Below the pieces are notes generated by a model. It searched no databases. It saw nothing but the letters and a program-made list of their open reading frames with translations, and had not been told where the DNA came from. Shown piece by piece: positions 37,575-46,857 of a stretch of DNA of 64,000 nucleotides (its first letter is position 1; each line of letters starts with the position of its first letter). Location of the stretch: the NCBI RefSeq assembly GCF_019039055.1, contig NZ_JAHOPB010000001.1, forward strand, positions 806,001 through 870,000. The letters are read 5' to 3'. The DNA is from Reyranella humidisoli (GTDB lineage: Bacteria > Pseudomonadota > Alphaproteobacteria > Reyranellales > Reyranellaceae). A program made the position numbers and the translations under genes.

Positions 37575-38921
37575 TTACTCCGCAGCCGTCGCCTTTTCCG
37601 CGAAAAAGCGGTTCTCGGGACGCGGCAGGCCGAGATTCTCGCGCAAGGTCGTGCCCTCGTACTCTGTGCGGAAGAGGCCGCGCCGCTGCAATTCCGGCAC
37701 GACCTTGTCGACGAAGTCGTCGAGGCCGCCCGGCAGGTAGGGGAACATGACGTTGAAACCGTCGCAGGCTTCCGTCACCAGCCACTCCTCCATCTGGTCG
37801 GCGATCATCGACGGCGTGCCCAGCATGCCGAGCCCGCCATAGCCGCCCAGGCGCCCGGCGATCTGGCGCACCGTCAGGTTCTCGCGTTTGCCGAGCTCGA
37901 TGACCCGGTCGCGGCCGCTCTTGCTGGCTTCGGTCTCGGGAATGTCGTCGGGCAGCGGCTTGTCGGGATCGAACTGGCGGGCATCCACGCCCAGCGCCAT
38001 CGAGACGGCGGCGATCGAGCTGTCGTAGTTCACGAGGCTGTCGAGCCGCGCCCGCTTCTCCTTCGCCTCGTCGAGCGAATCACCCACCACCACGAAGGCA
38101 CCGGGCAGGATCTTTATGTGATCGGGGTTGCGACCGACCTTCGCCGCGCGGCCCTTCACATCGGCATAGAATTCGCGCGCGCCCTGGATTGGACCGCCCG
38201 CAGCGAACACCATCTCGGCGGTCTCGGCCGCGAGCTGGCGGCCGGCATCGGATGCGCCGGCCTGCACGATGACGGGCCAGCCCTGCACCGGCCGGGCGAT
38301 GTTCAATGGTCCACGCACCTTCAGGTACTTGCCCTTGTGATCGAGCACATGCAGCCGCGACGGATCGAAGTAGAGGCCGTTCTCGACGTCGCGCACGAAG
38401 GCGTCGTCGGCCCACGAATCCCACAGCCCCGTCACCACGTCGAAGAACTCGCGGGCGCGCGCGTAGCGCTCGGCATGGGGCATCTGGTCGTCCATGCCGA
38501 AGTTCAGCGCGGCATCGGGATTGGACGTCGTCACGAGGTTCCAGCCGGCGCGGCCCTCGCTGATATGGTCGAGCGAGGCGAAGCGGCGGGCAATGGTATA
38601 GGCCGGCTCGAAGGTGCTGGAAGCCGTGGCGATCAGGCCGAGATGCTTCGTCGCCATGGCGAGCGCCGGCAGCAGGGTCAGCGGATCGAACGAGGTCACG
38701 GTGGCGCTGCGCTTCAGCGCGTCCATCGGCATGTTCAGCACGGCCAGGTGGTCGGCCATGAAAAAGGCGTCGAACTTGCCGCGCTCCAGCGTCTGCGCGT
38801 ACTTCACCAGCGCCTTGAGATTGAAGTTCGCGTCCGGCGTGCCGCCGGGATAGCGCCACGCGGCGGTGTGGATGCTGACGGGGCGCATGAAGGCGCCGAG
38901 GCGAAGCTTCTTCTGGGTCAT
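37575..38921 (-). CDS. LLM-class flavin-dependent monooxygenase (NtaA/SnaA/DszA type)
   Basis: The 448-aa reduced-flavin-dependent monooxygenase shows the family opening LRLGAFMRPVSIHTAAWRYP. Also visible are FFMADHLAVLN, RFASLDHISEGRAGWNLVTT with the flavin-binding NLVTTSNPDAALNFG, and a late PVIVQAGASDAGRQLA. A flavin reductase partner is not seen nearby. Related enzymes oxidise nitrilotriacetate, dibenzothiophene sulfone or long-chain alkanes. The amidase cluster next door could process products. ATG 38919-38921. Confidence 0.88.
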   Translation of the reverse strand: MTQKKLRLGAFMRPVSIHTAAWRYPGGTPDANFNLKALVKYAQTLERGKFDAFFMADHLAVLNMPMDALKRSATVTSFDPLTLLPALAMATKHLGLIATASSTFEPAYTIARRFASLDHISEGRAGWNLVTTSNPDAALNFGMDDQMPHAERYARAREFFDVVTGLWDSWADDAFVRDVENGLYFDPSRLHVLDHKGKYLKVRGPLNIARPVQGWPVIVQAGASDAGRQLAAETAEMVFAAGGPIQGAREFYADVKGRAAKVGRNPDHIKILPGAFVVVGDSLDEAKEKRARLDSLVNYDSSIAAVSMALGVDARQFDPDKPLPDDIPETEASKSGRDRVIELGKRENLTVRQIAGRLGGYGGLGMLGTPSMIADQMEEWLVTEACDGFNVMFPYLPGGLDDFVDKVVPELQRRGLFRTEYEGTTLRENLGLPRPENRFFAEKATAAE

Positions 38922-39002
38922 GGCGGATATGTTGCGCCCGCCGAGCGGACCGGCAAGGCCCGCTCGGACGACAAGAACTAATTCAACGAATTATTTCCCC
39001 GC

Positions 39003-40397
39003 TCACCCGATCGCGGGGTGCTTTTTGTCCGTGCCCGCCGCGCGTTCCCAGGCACGCGCGACCTGGAAGACGGTCGCCTCGTCGAAGTAGCGGCCGACGA
39101 ACTGGACCGAGACCGGGAGGCCGCCCTTCGACAGGCCGGCCATCATCGCCAGCGCGGGATGGCCGGTGACGTTGAACGGCGTGCGGGCCTGGCGCGGATA
39201 GGTGCGCGCGACCTCCGCCGTATCCTCGATGCGGCAGGCCGGATCCATCGAGCTGGCGCAGAGCAGCACGTCGACCTCGCGCAACGCCGCCTCGACCTCG
39301 GCAATCATCTGCAGACGGCGGCGGCTTGCCAACATGTAGTCGCCCGCGCTCATGAAGGCGCCCGCCATCAGCCGCTGACGCGAAAGCTGGCCGTAGTCGC
39401 CGGGACGTTCGCTCAGCCATGGGCCGTGAATGGACCAGGCCTCGCTCTGCAGGATCACGCGATTCACCGCGCCGAACTCGACGAGCGTCGGCAACTTGAT
39501 GTCGCGCAGGTCCGCGCCTTCGAGCTGAAGGCTGCGCGCGACATGCTCCAGCGCCGCGGTGACTTCCGGATCGGCCGGCGTGTCGATCTCGTGGAAGTGA
39601 CGCACGAAGCCCACCCGCAAGCCGCGCAGGCTGCGGTCGAGCGCGGCGCCATAGTGGCCCTGCGACGCGGTCGCGCTGCCGGGATCGAGCGGATCGTGGC
39701 CGGCAATCGTCTCCAGCATCAGCGCATTGTCGGCGACGGTGCGCGTCATGGGCCCGACATGGTCGAGCGTGAAAGAGAGCGGAAAGACGCCGCGGCGCGA
39801 GACCAGCCCGTAGGTCGGCTTCAGGCCGACGATGCCGCAGCAGCTCGCGGGATTGCGCACGCTGCCACCGGTATCGGTGCCCAGCGCCATCGGGAACAGG
39901 CCGGCGGCGACGCCCGAGCCCGAGCCGGAGGAAGAGCCGCCGGGATGATGGTCGGGGTTCCAGGGATTGCGCGCCGGCGGCCACGGCAGGTCGAAGCTCG
40001 GCCCACCGATGGCGAATTCGTGCGTCGAGAGCTTGCCCAGCACGATGGCGCCCGCGCCGCGCAGCTTCTCGACGCAGACGGCGTCGGCGGTCGCCATGTT
40101 GTCCTGCAGCACTTTCGAATGGCAGGTCGTCGGCAGGCCCGCGACGTTGATGATGTCCTTGATGCCGACGGGCACGCCGTGCAGCGGACCGCGCAGCCGG
40201 CCCGACCGGGCCTCGGATTCGGCAGCCTTCGCCGCCGTCATCGCGGCCTCGCCGTCGACGCGAATGAAGGCGTTGAGCGTCGGGTCGAGCTTCTCGATGC
40301 GGTCGAGCAGCGCCTTGGTGAGATCGACGGGCGAAAGCTCCCGGGTCGCGATGGCGCGCGCGGCAGCCGCCGCCGTCATCCAGTGGAGGTCGCTCAT
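39003..40397 (-). CDS. Amidase (amidase-signature family)
   Basis: The 464-aa enzyme has a Ser-cisSer-Lys triad: Lys80 in GIKDIINVAG, cis-Ser near 155 in GGSSSGSGSG and nucleophile Ser179 in TDTGGSVRNPAS. It hydrolyses an amide to acid and ammonia. The upstream small AtzG-like gene overlaps its start (ATGA), a set-up like GatC-GatA or AtzG-AtzE, in which the small protein helps fold the amidase. ATG 40395-40397 matches the family's N-terminus. Confidence 0.88.
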   Translation of the reverse strand: MSDLHWMTAAAAARAIATRELSPVDLTKALLDRIEKLDPTLNAFIRVDGEAAMTAAKAAESEARSGRLRGPLHGVPVGIKDIINVAGLPTTCHSKVLQDNMATADAVCVEKLRGAGAIVLGKLSTHEFAIGGPSFDLPWPPARNPWNPDHHPGGSSSGSGSGVAAGLFPMALGTDTGGSVRNPASCCGIVGLKPTYGLVSRRGVFPLSFTLDHVGPMTRTVADNALMLETIAGHDPLDPGSATASQGHYGAALDRSLRGLRVGFVRHFHEIDTPADPEVTAALEHVARSLQLEGADLRDIKLPTLVEFGAVNRVILQSEAWSIHGPWLSERPGDYGQLSRQRLMAGAFMSAGDYMLASRRRLQMIAEVEAALREVDVLLCASSMDPACRIEDTAEVARTYPRQARTPFNVTGHPALAMMAGLSKGGLPVSVQFVGRYFDEATVFQVARAWERAAGTDKKHPAIG

Positions 40398-40576
40398 AGC
40401 GTGGTCCCCGCCTTCATCGGCGGCCATGGTTCGGCCGTCGGATCGGCAGGGCGCTTGATCTTCTGCGCCACGTCGGCCGCCTGCTTCGCGGCAGCCGTCA
40501 CGTCCTCGGGATAGTCCGCCAGCGCCCTGGCAAGCCCGGCGCGCTTCGCCAGGGCTTCAATCGTTTCCTTGTCCAC
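40394..40576 (-). CDS. AtzG/DUF4089-like small amidase partner
   Basis: The 60-aa helical protein begins VDKETIEALAKRAGLA and ends with a proline-rich tail EPWPPM, like GatC/AtzG proteins that wrap around an amidase. The start is GTG 40576 with GAGGAGAG 6 bp upstream. The stop overlaps the amidase ATG. The function is inferred from position and pattern. Confidence 0.65.
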   Translation of the reverse strand: MDKETIEALAKRAGLARALADYPEDVTAAAKQAADVAQKIKRPADPTAEPWPPMKAGTTL

Positions 40577-40640
40577 GCGATCTCTCCTCAAGCCGAGGAC
40601 AGGTCAGCACGAGTCGTGCCAGCCGTCCATCGGTCCGGAG

Positions 40641-41846
40641 TCAGCGCGCGGGCACGCCGGCGGGCGAGCCGAGGCCCGGCGGGTGCTTGTGCCAGGCGCG
40701 GCCCTCCACGATCTCGCGTACGCCGTATTCGTAGAGCGCGTTCATATAGGCCTGGTCGAACTCACCCTTCTTGGGCGCATCGAAGTCGCGTCCGATATAG
40801 GCAAGGTTGTAGTCGACCTTGTCGCGCTGCGAGACGAAGTAAGTCCTGAGCACGTCGTTGACGCCGCTGGCCGCCAGCATCGTGCTGATGGCCCGGCCGG
40901 CGATGGTGATGGTCCGGCGTTCCGCCATCGCATAGTCGGGATCGAGGCGGGCATTGCGGATGATGTAGGCGTAGCGCTCGCGTTTGACGTTGGCCGCGGA
41001 CATGTCGATGGATGGAGGATAGAGGAAGAGCTGGGCAATGGCGCCGCCATCGACATGCAGCTCCTGGTATTTCTTGCCGTCGAGTTCGACGTCGATCAGG
41101 ACCGGCTGGAAGGCGCCCGGAATGGCAGCCGAGGCGCGCAGGATCTTGCGGAAGAGATCGAGCGATCCCGGATGGCCGCTGGCGGCGATGGCGCCGATGT
41201 TCCAGATCACCGGCCGCTGGGCGTCGAGATCGGTCGTACCGATCATCAGCAGCCGGCCCTTGTTGTATTCCTCGGCGATCGCCTTCAGCAGCTTCTCGTC
41301 GGCATACCGGGCGATGATCTCGGCGAGAGGCCCGGTGTCGGCCATGGCGTCGTCGAACAGCGCCGCGGTGAGGCCGCGCACGCGATACACCTTATCCGGC
41401 GTCATGGTCGTGTAGACCTCGCGCAGCTGGGCATCGTAGTCGGAGCCCAGGAAGGCGAACGGGGCGATCAGCGCGCCGGTGCTGACACCGGTGACCATCT
41501 TGAACGTCGGCCGCGTACCCACCGCCGTCCATCCGTTCAGCAGGCCGGCGCCGAAGGCCCCGTTGTCGCCACCGCCGGATACGGCGAGGAAATAAGCGGG
41601 CGGCGCTTTCGTCGGCAGGGGTCCCTGCGCGCGCAGGGCGGCCGCCTCGCGCCGGCCGGACAGCAGGCCCTCCTCGACCATCGGCTTGGGATCGCCGTCG
41701 GCATAGAAGCGTGCATTGGGAATACCGAGCGGCAGGGCCCGCACCGTGTCGACGCGAGGCACCGCGTCTCCGCGGTCGGGAATTGAGCAGCCCGTGCCGA
41801 CCAGGCACATCAAGGCCACCGCGAGCAGCAAGCGATTTATCGACAT
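40641..41846 (-). CDS. Patatin-like phospholipase lipoprotein
   Basis: The 401-aa protein has a lipoprotein signal with lipobox VGTGC (Cys20). The patatin domain has oxyanion loop LAVSGGGDNGAFGAG, nucleophile Ser in GVSTG and catalytic Asp in DGGAIAQ. This gives a Ser-Asp dyad lipid acyl hydrolase probably anchored in the periplasm. GGGGAGG lies 7-8 bp before the ATG. Confidence 0.88.
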   Translation of the reverse strand: MSINRLLLAVALMCLVGTGCSIPDRGDAVPRVDTVRALPLGIPNARFYADGDPKPMVEEGLLSGRREAAALRAQGPLPTKAPPAYFLAVSGGGDNGAFGAGLLNGWTAVGTRPTFKMVTGVSTGALIAPFAFLGSDYDAQLREVYTTMTPDKVYRVRGLTAALFDDAMADTGPLAEIIARYADEKLLKAIAEEYNKGRLLMIGTTDLDAQRPVIWNIGAIAASGHPGSLDLFRKILRASAAIPGAFQPVLIDVELDGKKYQELHVDGGAIAQLFLYPPSIDMSAANVKRERYAYIIRNARLDPDYAMAERRTITIAGRAISTMLAASGVNDVLRTYFVSQRDKVDYNLAYIGRDFDAPKKGEFDQAYMNALYEYGVREIVEGRAWHKHPPGLGSPAGVPAR

Positions 41847-41870
41847 GTTCCCCTCCCCCGAGGTCTCCGA

Positions 41871-43055
41871 TCAGTCGAGTTGAAGCACCATGGCTTTCAG
41901 ATAGGCAGTTTCCGGCAGGCTCGGATGGACCGGATGGTCGAGCGCCGCACCGCTGCTCAGCAGGATGCGTCCGTTACGCTGCGCGTCGCGCAGGCCGCGG
42001 CGGACCTGCTCGGCGAACAGCGGCGGATCGACGAGATGCGAGCACGAGGCCACGAAGAAGAAGCCGCCGCGCGTGACGAGCGGCGCCGCCAGGCGCACCA
42101 GCTTGCGATAGCCCTGTGCGCCAGTCTTCAAGTCCTTGCGGCTCTTCACGAAGGCCGGCGGATCGCAGATCACGACCTCGTAGCTGCGCGGCTTCTCCTT
42201 CTCCAGCGTCTCGAATACCTCGCCCTTCTGGAAGGACACGATCTTGTCGACCTCGTTCAGGGCGGCCGCCCGCTGGGCCGCGTTGAGCGCGGGCTGCGAG
42301 CGGTCGAGACACACGACCGACTTCGCGCCGCGCTTCGCGGCCAGCACGCCGAAGCCGCCGCTGTAGCAGTAGGCATCGAGAACGCGCGCGTCCTTGGCCA
42401 GCCCCGCCATGAAGCGCCGGTTGTCGCGCTGGTCGTAGAACCAGCCGGTCTTCTGGCCTTCCGCCAGATCGGCCACGAAGCGCGCATCGTTCTCGATCAG
42501 CTCGATGCTGCCGGCCTCGCCCTTGGCCACCACCACCTCGCGCTTCAGCCCCTCGAGCTCGCGCACCGGCGAGTCGTTCTTGAGGATGATCGTGGTCGGC
42601 GAGAATTCCGCCTCCAGCGCCTCGAGCAGCACCGGCGTCAGCGCATCCATGCCGGCGGTATTTACCTGGACCACGAAGGCATCGCCGAACCGGTCGATGA
42701 TCACGCCGGGGATTCCGTCGGCCTCGGCATGGATCAGCCGGTAATAGGGCACGCCGACCAGACGGTCGCGCAGCGCGGCCGCCCGGGTCAGAATCCGTCC
42801 GAAGAACAGGGCATCGGCCTGTGCTTCAGGGTTCGTGCTGAGAAGGCGCGCGGCAATCAGGGAATGCGGGTTGAACGTGCAGACACCCAGCGCCTCGCCG
42901 CCCGGCGCGCGCAGGGTGGCCAGGCTGCCGACCGGGATCGCCTTGGCGTCGGCATCCATCAGGATTTCATTGGAAAAGGCCCAGGGATGGCCGCCGCGGA
43001 CGCGGCGATCCTCGCCGGCGCGCAGGATGACGGTGGGGAGTTTCTTCACGGCCAC
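41871..43055 (-). CDS. RlmI-type class I rRNA methyltransferase
   Basis: The 394-aa protein has an N-terminal PUA domain (VILRAGEDRRVRGGHPWAFSNE), a middle EEHEC-like region and a SAM-binding Rossmann domain (AYCYSGGFGVLAAKRGAK). The catalytic loop is ICDPPAFVKS. It resembles RlmI, which methylates C1962 of 23S rRNA, but could modify another cytosine. The gene ends close to the patatin start and begins 3 bp after gamma-glutamyltranspeptidase. Confidence 0.82.
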   Translation of the reverse strand: MAVKKLPTVILRAGEDRRVRGGHPWAFSNEILMDADAKAIPVGSLATLRAPGGEALGVCTFNPHSLIAARLLSTNPEAQADALFFGRILTRAAALRDRLVGVPYYRLIHAEADGIPGVIIDRFGDAFVVQVNTAGMDALTPVLLEALEAEFSPTTIILKNDSPVRELEGLKREVVVAKGEAGSIELIENDARFVADLAEGQKTGWFYDQRDNRRFMAGLAKDARVLDAYCYSGGFGVLAAKRGAKSVVCLDRSQPALNAAQRAAALNEVDKIVSFQKGEVFETLEKEKPRSYEVVICDPPAFVKSRKDLKTGAQGYRKLVRLAAPLVTRGGFFFVASCSHLVDPPLFAEQVRRGLRDAQRNGRILLSSGAALDHPVHPSLPETAYLKAMVLQLD

Positions 43056-43058
43056 GTT

Positions 43059-44714
43059 CTACTCTCCTCGGGCGACGCCATCGCGTCGCGGGTCGGCGCC
43101 GCCTTCCCACCCGTCGCCCGTGCGCCGGATGGCCGTCAGGCCGCCTTCATGCCGGCGGACTTGTACTTCATGGCCCAGCTTGCGCAAGGCGTCCGCCTGA
43201 TCGGCGATCGGCGTGCCCTCCTCCAGCTCCGTCGCGCCGTTGAGATTGGCCACCCGCGAAAGGTCGACCGCGGCCTGGGCCGAAAGGTCCCAGTCGAGCA
43301 GGCCGATCAGGGTCTGCAGCGTGTCGCCGATGATCCGGGCGCCGCCGGCCGAGCCCAGCGCCGCCACCAGCCTGCCGTCGCGGTCGAGGACGAAAGTCGG
43401 CGACATCGACGAGCGCGGTCGTTTGCCGGGCTGCACGCGGTTTGCGACCGGCTTGCCGTCCAGCTCAGGGCGCGGCGAGAAATCGGTCAGCTCGTTGTTC
43501 AGCAGGAAGCCGCGCACCATCATGTGAGCGCCGAACGGCGCCTCGATGGTGGTGGTGAAGCTGACTGCGTTGCCCCAGCGATCGACGATGCTGATATGGC
43601 TGGTGCCGCGCTCGACATAGCCCGGCGGCACGCCCGGCCCGACCTTGCCCATGCTGCGGTCCGGCGACATCAACTTCCGCCGCTCGTCGAGATAGCCGGG
43701 CGACAGAAGACCGGCCACCGGCACGTCGACGAAGGCCGGATCGGCGACGTAACGGTCGCGGTCGGCGAAAGCCAGCCGGCTCGCCTCGGCGATCAGGTGG
43801 ACCGCCCGCAGGTCGTTGGGGGCGTCGCGCTGGATATCGAAGGGCTGGAGCAGTCCGAGCACCTGCAGGACCGCGATGCCGCCCGACGAGGGCGGCGGCA
43901 TCCCGCACACGGTCCACACCCGGTAGGCCCCGCAGACGGCCTCGCGCTTGATCGGCTTGTAGTCCGCCAGATCGGCGGCGGAGAGCGTGCCCGGCCGGCG
44001 ATGACCGCGCACGCGTCCGACGATCTCGGCCGCGATCGGGCCCTGGTAGAGGACGTTCGCGCCGCGCGAGGCGATCAGCCCCATCGTGTCGGCGAGCGCC
44101 CGATTGACGATGCGGTCGCCCCGCTCGCGCGGCGATCCATCGACATGGAAGTAGGTCTCGCGGATCGCCGCCTCATCGCGCAGCGCCGGCATCCGCTGCA
44201 GCCAGGCCGCGAGCCGAGGCGACACGGGAAAGCCATTGCGTGCAGCGGCGATAGCCGGCTGAAACAAGTCGCTCCACGCAAGCTTGCCCTGCTCCCGGTG
44301 AGCGAGTTCCAGCATGGCCATCAGGCCGGGCACGCCGACCGAAATGCCGGAGGCGACGGCCTCGCGATAGCCGAGCGGCCTGCCGTCGGGTGCGAGGAAC
44401 ATGCCGGGCGTCGCCCCGGCCGGCGCCGTCTCGCGGCCGTCATAGACGGTGATCGCGCGGCTTGTGCCATCGTAGTGCAGCAGGAAGCCGCCGCCGCCGA
44501 TTCCCGAAGCGTGCGGCTCAACGACGCCCAGCACCATCTGCACGGCGATCGCCGCATCGACGGCAGTGCCGCCTCGACGCAGGATCTCCACCCCCGCTTC
44601 GACGGCCAGCGGATGAGCCGCGGCCACCATCGACTGAGGCGCCGCCTGCACGGCCGGCACGCGCGCGACCGCAACCAGCAGCAGCGCGACACCGAGCAGG
44701 CGGCGCAGTGTCAT
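43059..44714 (-). CDS. ggt: Gamma-glutamyltranspeptidase
   Basis: The 551-aa periplasmic enzyme has a signal peptide (LLGVALLLVAVARVPAVQA). The autoprocessing/nucleophile Thr is in ERGTSHISIVDRWGN, splitting large and small chains near residue 360. Other family motifs are HASGIGGGGF and SMSPTFVLDRDGR. It cleaves gamma-glutamyl bonds of glutathione or related compounds. ATG 44714 overlaps the stop of the upstream methyltransferase gene (ATGA). Confidence 0.9.
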   Translation of the reverse strand: MTLRRLLGVALLLVAVARVPAVQAAPQSMVAAAHPLAVEAGVEILRRGGTAVDAAIAVQMVLGVVEPHASGIGGGGFLLHYDGTSRAITVYDGRETAPAGATPGMFLAPDGRPLGYREAVASGISVGVPGLMAMLELAHREQGKLAWSDLFQPAIAAARNGFPVSPRLAAWLQRMPALRDEAAIRETYFHVDGSPRERGDRIVNRALADTMGLIASRGANVLYQGPIAAEIVGRVRGHRRPGTLSAADLADYKPIKREAVCGAYRVWTVCGMPPPSSGGIAVLQVLGLLQPFDIQRDAPNDLRAVHLIAEASRLAFADRDRYVADPAFVDVPVAGLLSPGYLDERRKLMSPDRSMGKVGPGVPPGYVERGTSHISIVDRWGNAVSFTTTIEAPFGAHMMVRGFLLNNELTDFSPRPELDGKPVANRVQPGKRPRSSMSPTFVLDRDGRLVAALGSAGGARIIGDTLQTLIGLLDWDLSAQAAVDLSRVANLNGATELEEGTPIADQADALRKLGHEVQVRRHEGGLTAIRRTGDGWEGGADPRRDGVARGE

Positions 44715-45514
44715 GCGCGGCGCGCCACAATGAAGAGGCGGCGGAAGGGAAACAGCGTGATGCCGTCGGCACGTGTCGGATAGGCCTTCGCCAGCAGCGC
44801 CGCATAGGCGTTGTAGAAATCCGTGCGCTCCGGCTCCTGCAGCAGTTCGAGATAGGGCCGCAGGCCGGTCGACGAGGTGTACTGCGCCACCGGATCCTTC
44901 CCGGTGAGCGGCTGCTGGTAGATCGTCTCCCAGACTTCGAGGTCCGAACAGAGCGGCTTCAGCGCATCGTAGTAGCGCGCCGGCTCCAGGACCGGCGCGA
45001 TGGGGCGCACCCCGGCGAGCCTGTCGCGCCACGGACCGGCCTCGGCCGCCTGCTTCATCGATGCGTGCGAGGGCGCCTCATGGTTGCGCGGCATCTGGAT
45101 CGCGAGCTGGCCGCCGGACGGCAGCAGCTTCAGGAGGCCCGGGAACATGTCGATATGGCCGTCGAGCCAATGATAGGCCGCGTTGCTGTAGAGGATGCCC
45201 GGCGGCAGGCTGGGCTTGAAATGCGCGAGGTCGCCCTTCTGGAACGTGACGCGCGCATCGACCGTCTGGCTGCGCGCCTTGGCCAGCATCTCTTCCGACG
45301 AGTCGATGCCGATCACCGGTGCCTCGGGGAAGCGCTCGGCGAGGATGCGCGAGATGTTACCGGCGCCGCAGCCCAGGTCGTAAACCGCGTGGCCCGGCCG
45401 CGCACCGTTCGCCGGATCGAGCCGGCCCATCAGGTCGAGCGCCGGCCGCATGCGATGATCGGCGAACTTCAGATAGAGATTGGCATCCCACGTCGTCGAC
45501 TTGCCGTCACTCAC
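44711..45514 (-). CDS. tam: Trans-aconitate 2-methyltransferase-like SAM enzyme
   Basis: The 267-aa methyltransferase shows TTWDANLYLKFADHRMRPA and the SAM motif VYDLGCGAGNISRILAERFP, with PRNHEAPSHASM later, all close to Tam. Tam detoxifies trans-aconitate arising from the TCA cycle. The start is GTG 45514 with GAGGAGAAG upstream; this overlaps the carboxymuconolactone decarboxylase-like gene stop. Coupled to ggt downstream. Confidence 0.8.
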   Translation of the reverse strand: MSDGKSTTWDANLYLKFADHRMRPALDLMGRLDPANGARPGHAVYDLGCGAGNISRILAERFPEAPVIGIDSSEEMLAKARSQTVDARVTFQKGDLAHFKPSLPPGILYSNAAYHWLDGHIDMFPGLLKLLPSGGQLAIQMPRNHEAPSHASMKQAAEAGPWRDRLAGVRPIAPVLEPARYYDALKPLCSDLEVWETIYQQPLTGKDPVAQYTSSTGLRPYLELLQEPERTDFYNAYAALLAKAYPTRADGITLFPFRRLFIVARRA

Positions 45515-45515
45515 G

Positions 45516-45914
45516 TCACTTCTCCTCGAACGCCGCGTCAACGGGAACACGATAGGCGGTCGCGATCTTGTTGCCCTTCTGCGCGGCCAGCACCACTGCC
45601 ATGAACTCCCCGAACATCTCCTCGGTCATGCCCTTCTGGCGTGCCATGTATCCGTGGGAATTGATGCAGTAGTCGCACTGGTTGGCGACCGACACGGCGA
45701 GATAGATCAGCTCCTTGGTGAGGCCGTCGAGCGCGCCGGGGGCCATCACGGCCTTCATCTCGGCGGCGAACCGCTCCATCGTGTCGGGATGGCGGGCGAG
45801 CGCCTTCCACACGTTGTTGATGTTGGCCGGATCGCTGCCGCGTGCCTTGGCGATTCCCTCGACCACCGCCCTGGCCCGCGGGTTCATGTCCTTGTACTCG
45901 GTCAGCTTGGCCAT
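45516..45914 (-). CDS. Carboxymuconolactone decarboxylase/AhpD-like protein
   Basis: The 132-aa protein has the AhpD core with the redox pair in NQCDYCINSHGYMA (CxxC-x2-H). Such proteins form helical oligomers with peroxidase or dehydrogenase-linked activity. It starts a cluster with tam and ggt. A terminator separates it from phaB upstream. Confidence 0.82.
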   Translation of the reverse strand: MAKLTEYKDMNPRARAVVEGIAKARGSDPANINNVWKALARHPDTMERFAAEMKAVMAPGALDGLTKELIYLAVSVANQCDYCINSHGYMARQKGMTEEMFGEFMAVVLAAQKGNKIATAYRVPVDAAFEEK

Positions 45915-45935
45915 GCTTGGTTTGCTCCAGGAATG

Positions 45936-45960
45936 AAAAGGGCCGGCAATCTGCCGGCCC
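45936..45960 (-). terminator. Rho-independent terminator after phaB
   Basis: On the minus strand GGGCCGGCA-GAT-TGCCGGCCC is followed by TTTTC. The 9-bp GC stem, 3-nt loop and U-tract form a strong terminator 27 bp after the phaB stop. Confidence 0.88.
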
Positions 45961-45986
45961 CATCTTGGCGTTTTCGCGCCGTTTGG

Positions 45987-46712
45987 TCAGTACATATGCT
46001 GGCCGCCGTTGATCGACAGGGTCGAGCCAGTGATGAAGCCGGCATCGTCGGCGATCAGGAACATCACGCCACGGCCGATCTCCTCGGCCTTGCCGAGACG
46101 GCCGACCGGGATCTTGGCCACGATCTTCTCCAGCACGTTGGCCGGCACGGCCGCGACCATGTCGGTTTCGGTATAGCCCGGCGCGATGGCGTTCACGGTG
46201 ATGCCCTTCGACGCGCCTTCCTGGGCCAGCGCCTTGGTGAAGCCGTGGATGCCCGACTTGGCGGCGGCATAGTTCACCTGGCCGTACTGGCCGCCCTGGC
46301 CGTTGATCGAGCCGATGTTGACGATGCGGCCGAAGCCGCGCGTGTTCATGCCTTCCCACACCGCCTTGCTCATGTTGAAGCAGGAGCCGAGGTTGGTGTC
46401 GATGACGGCATCCCACATGTCGCGCGTCAGGCGGCGCATCGTGGAGTCGCGGGTGATGCCGGCATTGTTCACCAGGACATCGACGGGGCCCATGTCCTTT
46501 TCGATCTGCGTGACCACCGCCTGGCAGGCGGCGAAGTCGCCCACGTCGAACTTGTAGACGTCGATGCCGGTCTCCGCCTTGAACTTGTTGGCCGCCTCGT
46601 CGTTGCCGGCATAGGTCGCGGCGACCTTGTAGCCCTTGTCCTTCAGCATCCGGGAGATGGCGGCACCGATGCCACGCGTTCCGCCCGTCACGACTGCTAC
46701 CCGTCCGGCCAT
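45987..46712 (-). CDS. phaB: Acetoacetyl-CoA reductase
   Basis: The 241-aa short-chain dehydrogenase has the NADPH site VVTGGTRGIG, NNAGITRDS, and the catalytic Ser-Tyr-Lys in GSINGQGGQ and YAAAKSGIHGFTK. IDTNLGSCFNMSK and the C-terminal TGSTLSINGGQHMY are diagnostic of PhaB. It reduces acetoacetyl-CoA to (R)-3-hydroxybutyryl-CoA for PHB. It is a single gene with its own terminator. Confidence 0.94.
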   Translation of the reverse strand: MAGRVAVVTGGTRGIGAAISRMLKDKGYKVAATYAGNDEAANKFKAETGIDVYKFDVGDFAACQAVVTQIEKDMGPVDVLVNNAGITRDSTMRRLTRDMWDAVIDTNLGSCFNMSKAVWEGMNTRGFGRIVNIGSINGQGGQYGQVNYAAAKSGIHGFTKALAQEGASKGITVNAIAPGYTETDMVAAVPANVLEKIVAKIPVGRLGKAEEIGRGVMFLIADDAGFITGSTLSINGGQHMY

Positions 46713-46857
46713 TTTTTCCTCCCTGATGATAACGCCCACACACTCTAGCCGGTTATCCCCCGCCCCCGGCAAGCGTCAGATGCGTGTCGGCACGATGACC
46801 GAATTGGTCGACGCCGCCGGATAGAGGCGACCGGCGGCGCGCGCCTAGAACGGCGGC

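Noticed and set aside
41880-44783. A 967-codon plus-strand frame opposite the rRNA methyltransferase and ggt
   Set aside because: It is a shadow of two conserved genes and has no recognisable domain.
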